From the NCBI RefSeq assembly GCF_002291445.1, contig NZ_CP014137.1:2976001-3040000 (forward strand): DNA of 64,000 nucleotides, in the 5' to 3' direction. This document shows positions 1 to 8,818 of this stretch, in pieces (the first letter of the stretch is position 1; every line of letters begins with the position of its first letter). The stretch comes from Brenneria goodwinii (GTDB lineage: Bacteria > Pseudomonadota > Gammaproteobacteria > Enterobacterales > Enterobacteriaceae). Below the pieces are notes generated by a model, which saw only the letters and a list, made by a program, of their open reading frames with translations, ran no database searches and was not told the origin of the DNA. Made by a program: the position numbers and the translations under genes.

Positions 1-514
1 AATTACGGCCGTAACGTACCAACGAGCGCTTTTCCCAACTGCCGCTCAGCCCGAGATCGCGCCAGTTTTTTACCGGTTGATGATCGCCACAAAGACGGGT
101 GATGGAAAAAATCGCATCCAACTGCGATAAATTCAGTCCCGGCAAGGGATTATCCTGATTAACCATCACCGCCAGCGCATCCATTGCGACCGGTACGGCC
201 AGCGGCGGATAGCCATAACGTTGAACAAAGGCATCGATCTCGCTGGCTTTCATGGCCCGGCTCATGGGCCCTAGCTGTACGGAGCCCGACGCCAGCGCAG
301 TGGGGGCGGAAGAAGAGCCTGCCGCCTGAATCTGTATATTCACGCCGGGGTGATGCCTGCTGAAATCCGCCGCCCAACGCGACATCAGATTAGCCAAGGT
401 ATCCGATCCCGCGCTGGAGAGATTGCCGGCCAGCATTTGATGGGGTTGCGCCACGCAGAAAAAACCGACCAGCAATAAAGCGGCGCCCGCGATGATATTA
501 ACGGCGGATTTCAT
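1..514 (-). CDS. PstS-like phosphate-binding periplasmic protein (partial, C-terminus outside window)
   Basis: The reverse strand reads an open frame from an ATG at 514 to the window edge, about 171 codons, so only the N-terminal part is visible. It opens with a hydrophobic signal peptide, followed by the SSAGSDTLANLM segment typical of the PstS/PBP-like family that binds phosphate in the periplasm, then a GSSSAPTAL phosphate-loop-like stretch and SVQLGPMSRAMK. It starts 20 bases after the phoR stop on the same strand, so it may be co-transcribed with phoBR and respond to phosphate starvation. A full pst transporter operon cannot be seen here, so it may be an orphan binding protein rather than PstS itself. 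Confidence 0.75.
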   Translation of the reverse strand, partial: MKSAVNIIAGAALLLVGFFCVAQPHQMLAGNLSSAGSDTLANLMSRWAADFSRHHPGVNIQIQAAGSSSAPTALASGSVQLGPMSRAMKASEIDAFVQRYGYPPLAVPVAMDALAVMVNQDNPLPGLNLSQLDAIFSITRLCGDHQPVKNWRDLGLSGSWEKRSLVRYGRN

Positions 515-534
515 GAATACATTTTCCGTCAGGC

Positions 535-1851
535 TCAGAGTTTCGCCGTATTCTCGGCCAGAGAGGCGGGTACAATCAACCGATTCGGCAGAGTAAACAG
601 AAAACGGGAGCCTAAGCCAAATTCGCTCACCACTTCCAAACGGGAATCATGGTGACTCAGGGCATGTTTGACGATCGCCAGACCTAACCCGCTGCCGCCG
701 GTCTGCCGCGAGCGCGCTTTATCAACACGATAAAATCGCTCCGTCAAACGCGGCAAGTGCTCCGCCGCGATCCCCGGTCCGTTATCGCTAACCTGAAATT
801 GCGCGCCATGGGGCGTTTTCTGCCAGCAAACCTCAATACGAGTGCCGGCCGGCGTATGGTTAATGGCATTGTAGACCAGATTGGATACGGCGCTGCGCAG
901 CTGTTCTTCGTTGCCGAAAACCTGAAGATCTTCATTCACCCGGAACACGATCTCATGGCGATCCTGGCTTAGCGTCTGAGCCTCGCGCTGTAATACGCGC
1001 AACATCATAGGCATATCGACTTTTTCGCTTAGATCGATAGTGGCGGCGGCTTCAATACGCGACAGGGTTAACAGCTGTTTGACCAATCCATCCATCCGCC
1101 GCGTCTGTTCCTGCATGGTATTCAGAGCCTTACTGCGCAGAGAGTCATCCAGCGCATTATCCTGCATCATCTCCAAATATCCCTGCAACACGGTTAAAGG
1201 GGTGCGCAGTTCATGACTTACATTGGCAAAGAAGTTACGTCTGGCCCCTTCCAATTGATGCATCTGGGTAATGTCGCGCACCATCATCAGCAACTGCCCC
1301 TCGGAATAAGGCATAATACGGAATTCAACGTGATGCGAGTTGTTCAGTTGCAACGTTAGCGGACGGCTGAAATCCTGCCCTTTCATATAGCTGGCGAATT
1401 CAGGATAACGCAGCAGGTTGAGGATATTCTGCCCGCTGTCTTCCGGCCAACGGAAATTGAGCAGGTGCTGGGCCAAGCGATTACACCAGAAAATAGTGCC
1501 ATCTTCGGTGGTGATCACCACCGCATCCGGTAACGATTCGGCGCCGCTACGAAAACGCTTAATCAATAGCGCCAATTCGCGCCGCCGCCGCCGGTTGCGC
1601 AATTGCATTTGATAAAGGCCGTAGAACAGCGGTTCCCAGCTCCAGCGGCCCGGCGGCGGCGTCATACTGCGATCGACCCACAGCCAGTAGGAGAGTTTAA
1701 GCTGATTGTAAAAATGCCAGCAAAGCACAATTAAAACAGCAGCTAAAAGGAACCAGGGCAGATAACCGAATACCAGCCCCAGCAAAAGCGCGGGCAGACA
1801 AAAAAAAGCCAGCTCCAGCGCCAGCCTCTTCCATGATAGACGTTCTAGCAC
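535..1851 (-). CDS. phoR: Phosphate regulon sensor histidine kinase PhoR
   Basis: Inner-membrane sensor kinase that phosphorylates PhoB when phosphate is scarce. Two membrane segments lie in about the first 55 residues, followed by the conserved WVDRSMTPPPG linker, a PAS domain, the HisKA box FFANVSHELRTP carrying the phosphorylated His, and an ATPase domain with NLVYNAINHTP, DNGPGI and GGSGLGLAIV. The open frame can be extended to a TTG at 1875, but a GTG at 1851 with an upstream GGAG matches the E. coli PhoR start (LERLSWKRL) and is preferred. It follows phoB by a short gap on the same strand. Confidence 0.96.
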   Translation of the reverse strand: MLERLSWKRLALELAFFCLPALLLGLVFGYLPWFLLAAVLIVLCWHFYNQLKLSYWLWVDRSMTPPPGRWSWEPLFYGLYQMQLRNRRRRRELALLIKRFRSGAESLPDAVVITTEDGTIFWCNRLAQHLLNFRWPEDSGQNILNLLRYPEFASYMKGQDFSRPLTLQLNNSHHVEFRIMPYSEGQLLMMVRDITQMHQLEGARRNFFANVSHELRTPLTVLQGYLEMMQDNALDDSLRSKALNTMQEQTRRMDGLVKQLLTLSRIEAAATIDLSEKVDMPMMLRVLQREAQTLSQDRHEIVFRVNEDLQVFGNEEQLRSAVSNLVYNAINHTPAGTRIEVCWQKTPHGAQFQVSDNGPGIAAEHLPRLTERFYRVDKARSRQTGGSGLGLAIVKHALSHHDSRLEVVSEFGLGSRFLFTLPNRLIVPASLAENTAKL

Positions 1852-1878
1852 GTTGATGTTTCTCCGGTACGACAACCT

Positions 1879-2568
1879 TCAATAACGCGTTGAAAAACGG
1901 TATCCCGTTCCCCGAACGGTTTGCACCATTTTATCATGCCCGCTGGTTTCCAGCGCCTTACGCAGTCGGCGGATATGAACATCAACAGTGCGATCTTCAA
2001 CATAAACGTTAGTGCCCCAAACATGATTGAGCAACTGTTCACGACTGTAAACCCGTTCAGGATGGGTCATAAAGAAGTGCAACAACTTAAACTCCGTTGG
2101 CCCCATGTCCAGTGCCAGTTCTTCCGTCGTTACCCGGTGCGAGGAAGGATCCAGACTCAACCCGCGCATTTCAATCACTTCTTCAACGGCCATCGGCGAA
2201 ATACGGCGCATCACTGCTTTGATACGCGCCACCAACTCTTTAGGGGAAAAAGGTTTGGTAATGTAATCATCCGCGCCGACTTCAAGCCCGCGCACCCGAT
2301 CTTCTTCTTCGCCCCGGGCGGTTAGCATCATGACGGGTATGTCGCGGGTCAGCGCTTCACGTTTCATATGCTTGATGAATTGCAACCCCGAGCCGCCTGG
2401 CAGCATCCAGTCCAGTAACACCAGTTCAGGAAAAGGTTCTGACAGTTGTGTTACCGCACTGTCATAATCTTCAGCTTCAACAGGCTGATAACCATTCTGC
2501 TCCAGAACAAAACATACCATTTCACGAATCGGTGCTTCATCTTCCACGACCAATATGCGTCTTGCCAT
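1879..2568 (-). CDS. phoB: Phosphate regulon response regulator PhoB
   Basis: OmpR-type response regulator of 229 residues, the usual PhoB length. The receiver domain shows the acidic pair VEDE near the N-terminus, the phospho-acceptor in LVLLDWMLPG, and the conserved Lys in DDYITKPFSPKEL. The C-terminal winged-helix domain contains RVYSREQLLNHVWG and VDVHIRRLRKAL. The ATG is preceded by AGGA about 6 bases upstream. It is first in an operon with phoR and lies behind a Pho box, consistent with autoregulation. Confidence 0.97.
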   Translation of the reverse strand: MARRILVVEDEAPIREMVCFVLEQNGYQPVEAEDYDSAVTQLSEPFPELVLLDWMLPGGSGLQFIKHMKREALTRDIPVMMLTARGEEEDRVRGLEVGADDYITKPFSPKELVARIKAVMRRISPMAVEEVIEMRGLSLDPSSHRVTTEELALDMGPTEFKLLHFFMTHPERVYSREQLLNHVWGTNVYVEDRTVDVHIRRLRKALETSGHDKMVQTVRGTGYRFSTRY

Positions 2569-2614
2569 TGTTAATCCTGCCGTTAATCATCGTCGCTGTT
2601 AGCATGCGCTGTGC

Positions 2615-2637
2615 ATTATGCGTCAGTTTTGTGACAG
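2615..2637 (-). promoter_or_regulatory. Pho box and -10 of the phoB promoter
   Basis: On the reverse strand CTGTCAC-AAAA-CTGACGC (2620-2637) is a good match to the Pho box consensus of two CTGTCAT-like half sites 11 bases apart. It is followed directly by a CATAAT -10 element. Position about 50 bases upstream of phoB fits the known autoregulated promoter. The divergent sbcD gene begins on the other side. Confidence 0.8.
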
Positions 2638-2813
2638 ATTTATGAAAAAAACGCCGGGGCATTTTTCAACCTCGATGCCCAGCCGATCGGCATTCCCCTT
2701 GTTACATCGTTTTTTTCGCGCCGCTTTCCAAACTTATGTTTTCGCAACGACAGCTCGCGCACAGGCTGTTTATAATCAGAGACATTGCGATTACACACCG
2801 CTCAGGGAGTTCC

Positions 2814-4040
2814 ATGCGTATTATTCACACCGCCGACTGGCATCTGGGGCAGTATTTTTATACCAAGAGCCGTGCGGCCGAACATCAAGCCTTCCTGCAC
2901 TGGCTTATTGCTCAGGTCGAACAGCATCAGGTGGATGCTGTAATAGTAGCAGGAGATATCTTTGATAACGGTTCGCCGCCAAGCTATGCGCGGGAAATGT
3001 ATTACCGTTTTGTTGTCGATCTACAGCGTAAAGGCTGCCAGTTAGTCATATTGGCGGGCAACCATGACTCCGTCGCCACGCTGAACGAATCGCGGGATCT
3101 GCTGGCCTTTATGAATACGCGGGTGATCGCCAGCGTCGATGGCGATGTCGAAAAACAGGTGATCGTACTGGAAAACCGTCAGGGGCGGCCCGGCGCCGTA
3201 CTGTGCGCAATCCCCTTTTTGCGTCCGCGCGATCTGATAACCAGCCAGGCCGGACAATCCGGCGATGAAAAGCAGCAGGCATTGCAGGATGCCATCACCG
3301 AGCATTACCAGCGGTGTTACCAGTTGGCCTGTCAGAAACGTGAAATACTGGGGCTGCCGCTGCCCATCATCGCCACCGGCCATCTGACGACCGTCGGCGT
3401 TACCGCTTCCGACTCCGTGCGCGATATCTACATCGGTACGCTAGATGCCTTCCCGGCGCAGGCGTTTCCGCCGGCGGACTACATCGCGCTCGGACACATT
3501 CACCGCCCGCAGCGCGTGACGAAAAGCGAACATATTCGTTACAGCGGCTCCCCTATTCCGCTGAGTTTTGATGAGCTAGGCAGTGAAAAGTCCGTCTGTC
3601 TGGTCAGCTTCGAACCGGATGCCCCGCCAACGATAGAGACGCTGCCTATCCCGATGGCGCAACCGATGCGGCTCATCAAAGGCGACCTGGCCGATATCGA
3701 GCGCCAACTATCCCTCTTTAATGATTATCAGGGGGAAAAAACGGTGTGGCTGGATATCGAAATCACCACCCAGGATTATCTGAACGATATGCAAAAACGC
3801 ATTCAGGCGCTGACCGACGGGTTGCCCGTCGAAGTGCTGCTATTGCGCCGCGCCCGCGAACAGCGCCTGCAGGCGATTGTGCGGCAGGAAAAGGAAACGC
3901 TGAATGAGCTGACGGTACATGATGTTTTTGAACGGCGGCTGGCGGCGGCCGGAGACCTGGAGGAAAATCGGCAACAGCGCGTGCGCACGCTGTTCGATCG
4001 GGTTATTGAAGAATTGGAACAGGATGAGCGCGCCGAATGA
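2814..4040 (+). CDS. sbcD: Exonuclease SbcCD subunit D
   Basis: Nuclease subunit of the SbcCD (Mre11-Rad50-like) complex, which cleaves DNA hairpins and protein-blocked ends. It shows the calcineurin-type phosphoesterase motifs in order: HTADWHLGQ (metal-binding Asp and His), VAGDIFD, LAGNHDS and GHIHRPQ. The start is the ATG at 2814 giving MRIIHTADWH, with AGGGAG just upstream; a longer in-frame extension to 2736 lacks support. The stop overlaps the sbcC start by 4 bases (ATGA), so the two are translationally coupled. Length 408 residues is normal. Confidence 0.96.
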   Translation: MRIIHTADWHLGQYFYTKSRAAEHQAFLHWLIAQVEQHQVDAVIVAGDIFDNGSPPSYAREMYYRFVVDLQRKGCQLVILAGNHDSVATLNESRDLLAFMNTRVIASVDGDVEKQVIVLENRQGRPGAVLCAIPFLRPRDLITSQAGQSGDEKQQALQDAITEHYQRCYQLACQKREILGLPLPIIATGHLTTVGVTASDSVRDIYIGTLDAFPAQAFPPADYIALGHIHRPQRVTKSEHIRYSGSPIPLSFDELGSEKSVCLVSFEPDAPPTIETLPIPMAQPMRLIKGDLADIERQLSLFNDYQGEKTVWLDIEITTQDYLNDMQKRIQALTDGLPVEVLLLRRAREQRLQAIVRQEKETLNELTVHDVFERRLAAAGDLEENRQQRVRTLFDRVIEELEQDERAE

Positions 4041-7000
4041 AAATACTCAGTTTGCGGTTAAAAAACCTTAACGCCCTGAAAGGCGAATGGAAAATCGACT
4101 TCACCCAGGAACCCTTTTCCAGCAACGGACTATTTGCCATTACCGGTCCGACCGGCGCGGGGAAAACCACGCTGCTCGATGCGATTTGCCTGGCGCTGTA
4201 TCACGAAACGCCAAGACTAAAAAATATCACCGCCAGCCAGAACGAACTGATGACCCGCAACACCGCCGAATGCCTTGCCGAAGTGGAATTTGAAGTCAAA
4301 GGCATCGGTTATCGCGCATTCTGGAGCCAGCGCCGGGCCCGGAACGCGCCCGACGGCAATCTGCAAACGCCGAAAGCGGAGCTGGCGCGCATTGATGACG
4401 GCAGGATACTGTGTGAAAAACTCAGCGAAAAGCTGAGCATGACCGCCGAGATTACCGGGCTGGACTTCAATCGCTTCACCCGGTCGATGATGCTGTCGCA
4501 AGGGCAGTTCGCCGCCTTTCTGAATGCGGATGCCAACGAACGCGCCGAACTGCTGGAGGAACTGACCGGCACCGATATTTACGGGCTGATTTCCGAACGC
4601 GTATTCGATCGGCATAAACAGGCCAGAATGGCGTTAGAGACGTTACAGGCGCGAGCGTCAGGAATTGAGTTACTGAATGACGAACAGCGCCAGTCGCTGG
4701 AAACACAGCTGTCATTATTAACTCAACAGGAGCAGGCGCTGATTGCCGAGCGAGAGCAAGCACTAACTTATCAGCGCTGGTTTGAACAACAGGAGCGGTA
4801 TCGGCATTCGCTGGCTGCCAGCGAAACCCAGCGCGACGCAGCGCAAACCGCTATTCAGCAGGCGCAGCCGCGGCTTGAGCGTCTGGCGCAAAACGAACCG
4901 GCGGAAAAACTCAGGCCTTTCCAGCAGGACAGAGATCGTTACCAACAGGAGTCCGCTTCGCTGGCACAGCGCATCGCTAGCCTGACGGAGCAGCAAAAAA
5001 CGCAGCAGTCCGCCGTGGGCGCGTTACGCCAGCAGGAGGAAAAAGCGCTGCAGGACTGGCGTCAGCACGTTGATTACCGCCAGCAACAAGAGGTGCTGAT
5101 CCGTGAACGCGTTATACCGCTGGATCACCAGATAGACAGCCTGCAACAGCAGAGCCAAAAACAGCGGCAAGAACTGGATCAGACGCAAAAACGTCAACAG
5201 GATGATCAACTCCGGCTAGCGAAAACCACGCAGCAGCATCAGCTTGCCGAACAACGGATCGAGCGGCTTCGTACCTATCGCCAGCAGTACCCGCATCATC
5301 AACACTGGGGGGAAAACCTTTCTCTGTGGCGGACTCAGTTTCAGCGCCAACAACAGTTTGAACTCGAACTGGCGAATTTGCGGCAAAAGCAGGAAAACTA
5401 TACGCAGCAGTCGGCACAACTGCGCCATCAGGCAACCCGGTTAGCCGAGCAGCGCGCCAAACAGCAGCATGAAGTCGATCGGGCGCAGCAGCAGTTCGCT
5501 CAACATCAGCAAAAGTTGCAAGAACAGGAAGCGCGGCAGCCAATCACGGCCCTGCATCAGCAGCTTAGCCAATCCATTGCGCAACGCCCCAATCGTCAAC
5601 AGCTGGCTACGCTCGGCGCCTTATTTCAGCGGCTGGGCGACAACCGCCGACGACTGGAAACCCAACAGGGCCAGCTACAGACGCAAATCGGCCAGTTGGA
5701 AGAACGGCGTAAGCAACAAAGCAACGAATATGCCCAGCGCCATCAGCATTTAACCGATCTGGATAACCGCCACCAGTTGGAAAAACGCATCGTCCAGTTG
5801 GAAGAGGAGAGGAAACGGCTACAGCCTGGCGATGAGTGTCCGCTATGCGGCTCAACGCACCATCCGGCCATTGACCGCTATCAGGCATTGCAACCATCAG
5901 AAACGGAACAACGCTTGCAGCGGTTACGTCAGGAAGTCAGCGAACTGGAAAGCGCGCTGGCGCATACCGAAGCGCAGCTGGTTTCACGGCAACAGCAGAT
6001 TCAGCAGCAACAGCTTGAACTCACGCGTATGGATGAAGAGCACCGGCGTTTGCTGCAACAGTGGCAGGACGTCAGTAAGCGCTTACAAGGGGATTTGGCT
6101 CCCGATCAATCCGCAGCAATAACCGCGTGGCTGGAACAGAGCGAAACGCGGGAACAGCACATTCAACAGCAAATCTCGCACAGTGAGCAGATACAACGGC
6201 AATGGCAGGAAAGTAAGGATTCACTGACCCATGCCGCTGCCCTACTGCAACAGACCTTGCAGCAGATAGAACTGAATAGCCAGCAGCAGCAAACGCTGCA
6301 CAATGCCCAGACCGAACTGGAACAATCTCTGCAACAAACTCAGGATCAGCAGACGCAGCATCGGTTGGCGCTGGAACAAACGCTGACCCGCTTTGGTCTG
6401 AGCGTGCCGGAGACGGCGGAGCAATCCGTCTGGCTGACGCAACGCGCTGAAGAATGGCAAAGATGGAAAGACGTTGAGCAGGAACAGCAACAGCTGTCGA
6501 ACCAGTTGACGGCGCTGGAAACCGAGCGCCGGCACCTGACGAAATCGCTTGAGGAGCTTGGGCAGCATCTGCTGGTATTACAGCAACAGCAGGCGTCGCA
6601 TATAACAACGCTGGAAGCCGCGCAGCAGCAGAGGCGACAGCTTTTCGGCGAGCAACAGACCGCAGATGTCAGCAACCAGCTTCGTCTGAGCAGCCAGCAA
6701 TATGAGCAAGCCAGCCGACAGGCGCAGGAACAGCGCCAACAGGCGGAATCATCGCTGAACCGATTAACCGGAGAACTGACCGGTTTTCAACAGCAACAAA
6801 CCCGCGTTAGCGCTTTATACCAACAGGCCGCGCAAGCGTTCAGGCAGGCGTTACAGCACAGTATTTTCGCTGACGAAGACGCATTTCAACGCGCATTGCT
6901 TAATGAGCAGGAACGCAACGAACTGCGCGATTGGAAAGAAAAACTGTACCAGCAGTTGCAGCAGGCCAGCGCGCTGCATCAGCAGGCAGAACAGTTGCTG

Positions 7001-7720
7001 GCCGCGCACCAGCAGCAACGCCCGGCGACATTGGCGGCTGAAGCCACCCCGGCATCGGTACAACAAGCGCTGTCCGAATTTGGTGAGATGCTGAAAACCC
7101 ATCTGCAACAGCAAGGGGAAATCAATCAGCAGTTGGCGACCGATCGGCGTTACCGTCAGAATCAACAGAAACTGTTGGCCGAAATCGCACAAAGTCAGCA
7201 GCACTACGACGACTGGAGCTGCCTGAACGAACTTATTGGTTCGCAAAAAGGCGATAAATTCCGCAAGTTTGCCCAGGGACTGACGCTCGATCATCTGGTG
7301 TATCTGGCTAACCTGCAGCTTGCCCGTCTGCATGGGCGTTATCTGTTGCAACGTCAGGCCGATGACGAATTAAAGCTGCAGATTGTGGATACCTGGCAGG
7401 CCGACGCCGTCAGAGATACCCGCACGCTTTCGGGGGGAGAAAGTTTTCTGGTTAGTCTGGCGCTAGCGCTGGCGCTTTCCGATCTGGTGAGTAATAAAAC
7501 CAGTATTGATTCGCTGTTTCTGGACGAGGGCTTCGGCACGCTGGACGCCGAAACGCTGGACGCCGCGCTGGACGCCCTTGACAACCTCAATGCTTCCGGC
7601 AAAACCATTGGCGTCATCAGTCACGTTGAAGCCATGAAGGAACGCATCCCGGTACAGATCAAGGTCGCCAGAATTAATGGACTAGGCATCAGCCGCCTGG
7701 CGCCGGAGTTCGCGGTCTAG
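4037..7720 (+). CDS. sbcC: Exonuclease SbcCD subunit C (Rad50-like ATPase)
   Basis: SMC-like ATPase partner of SbcD. The Walker A loop GPTGAGKTT is at residues 37-45. A very long Gln-rich coiled coil runs to a zinc hook CPLC at residues 601-604, and a returning coil leads to the signature LSGGES near residue 1130 and Walker B SLFLDEGFGTLD near 1158. At 1227 residues it is longer than E. coli SbcC (about 1048), the extra length lying in the coiled-coil arms. Overlaps sbcD by 4 bases. Confidence 0.96.
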   Translation: MKILSLRLKNLNALKGEWKIDFTQEPFSSNGLFAITGPTGAGKTTLLDAICLALYHETPRLKNITASQNELMTRNTAECLAEVEFEVKGIGYRAFWSQRRARNAPDGNLQTPKAELARIDDGRILCEKLSEKLSMTAEITGLDFNRFTRSMMLSQGQFAAFLNADANERAELLEELTGTDIYGLISERVFDRHKQARMALETLQARASGIELLNDEQRQSLETQLSLLTQQEQALIAEREQALTYQRWFEQQERYRHSLAASETQRDAAQTAIQQAQPRLERLAQNEPAEKLRPFQQDRDRYQQESASLAQRIASLTEQQKTQQSAVGALRQQEEKALQDWRQHVDYRQQQEVLIRERVIPLDHQIDSLQQQSQKQRQELDQTQKRQQDDQLRLAKTTQQHQLAEQRIERLRTYRQQYPHHQHWGENLSLWRTQFQRQQQFELELANLRQKQENYTQQSAQLRHQATRLAEQRAKQQHEVDRAQQQFAQHQQKLQEQEARQPITALHQQLSQSIAQRPNRQQLATLGALFQRLGDNRRRLETQQGQLQTQIGQLEERRKQQSNEYAQRHQHLTDLDNRHQLEKRIVQLEEERKRLQPGDECPLCGSTHHPAIDRYQALQPSETEQRLQRLRQEVSELESALAHTEAQLVSRQQQIQQQQLELTRMDEEHRRLLQQWQDVSKRLQGDLAPDQSAAITAWLEQSETREQHIQQQISHSEQIQRQWQESKDSLTHAAALLQQTLQQIELNSQQQQTLHNAQTELEQSLQQTQDQQTQHRLALEQTLTRFGLSVPETAEQSVWLTQRAEEWQRWKDVEQEQQQLSNQLTALETERRHLTKSLEELGQHLLVLQQQQASHITTLEAAQQQRRQLFGEQQTADVSNQLRLSSQQYEQASRQAQEQRQQAESSLNRLTGELTGFQQQQTRVSALYQQAAQAFRQALQHSIFADEDAFQRALLNEQERNELRDWKEKLYQQLQQASALHQQAEQLLAAHQQQRPATLAAEATPASVQQALSEFGEMLKTHLQQQGEINQQLATDRRYRQNQQKLLAEIAQSQQHYDDWSCLNELIGSQKGDKFRKFAQGLTLDHLVYLANLQLARLHGRYLLQRQADDELKLQIVDTWQADAVRDTRTLSGGESFLVSLALALALSDLVSNKTSIDSLFLDEGFGTLDAETLDAALDALDNLNASGKTIGVISHVEAMKERIPVQIKVARINGLGISRLAPEFAV

Positions 7721-7842
7721 GTTTAGGTTGGGTCGATGAATAATCTTATTTTTATGCAACATAAGCCGGCCGAATTCGCTATCATGCCCGCTGCATTAAT
7801 GAACCTGCACGCAAATTTGCGCGCTCAGTCTGAGATAACACC

Positions 7843-8754
7843 ATGCTGTGGTTTAAAAATTTAATGATTTACCGCTTAAGCCGGGAAAGCGCTTTTTCTG
7901 CGGATGAGATGGAAAAACAGTTAAGTACTTTTGCTTTCACGCCATGCGGCAGTCAGGACATGATGAAAACGGGTTGGGTGTCGCCAATGGGCTCCCACAG
8001 CGATGCGTTGACGCATGTCGTTAACGGTCAGATCATCATCTGTGCGCGTAAAGAAGAAAAGATCCTGCCCTCGCCGGTCATCAAGCAAACGCTGCTGGCC
8101 AAAATCGAACGGCTGGAAGCGGAACAACACCGCAAGCTGAAAAAAACCGAAAAAGACGCGCTGAAAGACGAAGTGCTGCACAGTCTGCTGCCGCGCGCCT
8201 TCAGCCGCTTCAGCCAAACCTGGCTATGGCTCGATACCGTTAATGGCCTGATCATGGTCGACGCCGCCAGCGCCAAGAAAGCGGAAGATACGCTGGCGCT
8301 ATTGCGTAAAACGCTGGGATCGCTGCCGGTGGTTCCGCTGACGATGGAAAACCCGATAGAACTGACGCTGACCGAATGGGTGCGATCCGGCGATACGCCG
8401 GCGGGGTTCGCCTTACAGGATGAAGCCGAACTGAAAGCGATTCTGGAAGATGGCGGCGTCATCCGCTGCAAGAAGCAGAATCTGGTTTGTGATGAAATCG
8501 CCGTCCATATCGAAGCCGGCAAACTGGTCACCAAACTGGCGCTGGACTGGCAGGAGCGGGTACAGTTGGTGCTATCGGATGACGGTTCGCTGAAACGATT
8601 GAAGTTTTCCGATACCTTGCGTGAACAAAATGATGATATCGATCGGGATGATTTCGCTCAGCGTTTCGATGCCGATTTTATTCTGATGACCAGCGAACTG
8701 GCCGCGCTAATCAGCAACCTGATTGACGCATTGGGCGGAGAAGCGCAACGCTAA
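7843..8754 (+). CDS. rdgC: Recombination-associated protein RdgC
   Basis: 303 residues, the same length as E. coli RdgC, a ring-shaped DNA-binding protein that restrains RecA filaments. The N-terminus MLWFKNLMIYRL and the STFAFTPCGSQDM and GWVSPMG segments are family hallmarks. It follows sbcDC on the same strand after a 120-base gap. The neighbourhood phoB-sbcDC-rdgC-aroL is the usual enterobacterial arrangement. Confidence 0.96.
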   Translation: MLWFKNLMIYRLSRESAFSADEMEKQLSTFAFTPCGSQDMMKTGWVSPMGSHSDALTHVVNGQIIICARKEEKILPSPVIKQTLLAKIERLEAEQHRKLKKTEKDALKDEVLHSLLPRAFSRFSQTWLWLDTVNGLIMVDAASAKKAEDTLALLRKTLGSLPVVPLTMENPIELTLTEWVRSGDTPAGFALQDEAELKAILEDGGVIRCKKQNLVCDEIAVHIEAGKLVTKLALDWQERVQLVLSDDGSLKRLKFSDTLREQNDDIDRDDFAQRFDADFILMTSELAALISNLIDALGGEAQR

Positions 8755-8780
8755 CCTCGCCGTTGACTGTTCTGTGCTTA

Positions 8781-8813
8781 AAAGATGCCCGCCGCCACGC
8801 TAACGGCGGGCAT
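8781..8813 (-). terminator. Intrinsic terminator after the chemoreceptor gene
   Basis: A 10-base-pair perfect stem (ATGCCCGCCG / CGGCGGGCAT, 8785-8794 and 8804-8813) lies between the convergent rdgC and chemoreceptor genes. On the reverse strand it is followed by TCTTTT, so it should end the chemoreceptor transcript; the forward side has no clear T run. Confidence 0.7.
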
Positions 8814-8818
8814 GATAC

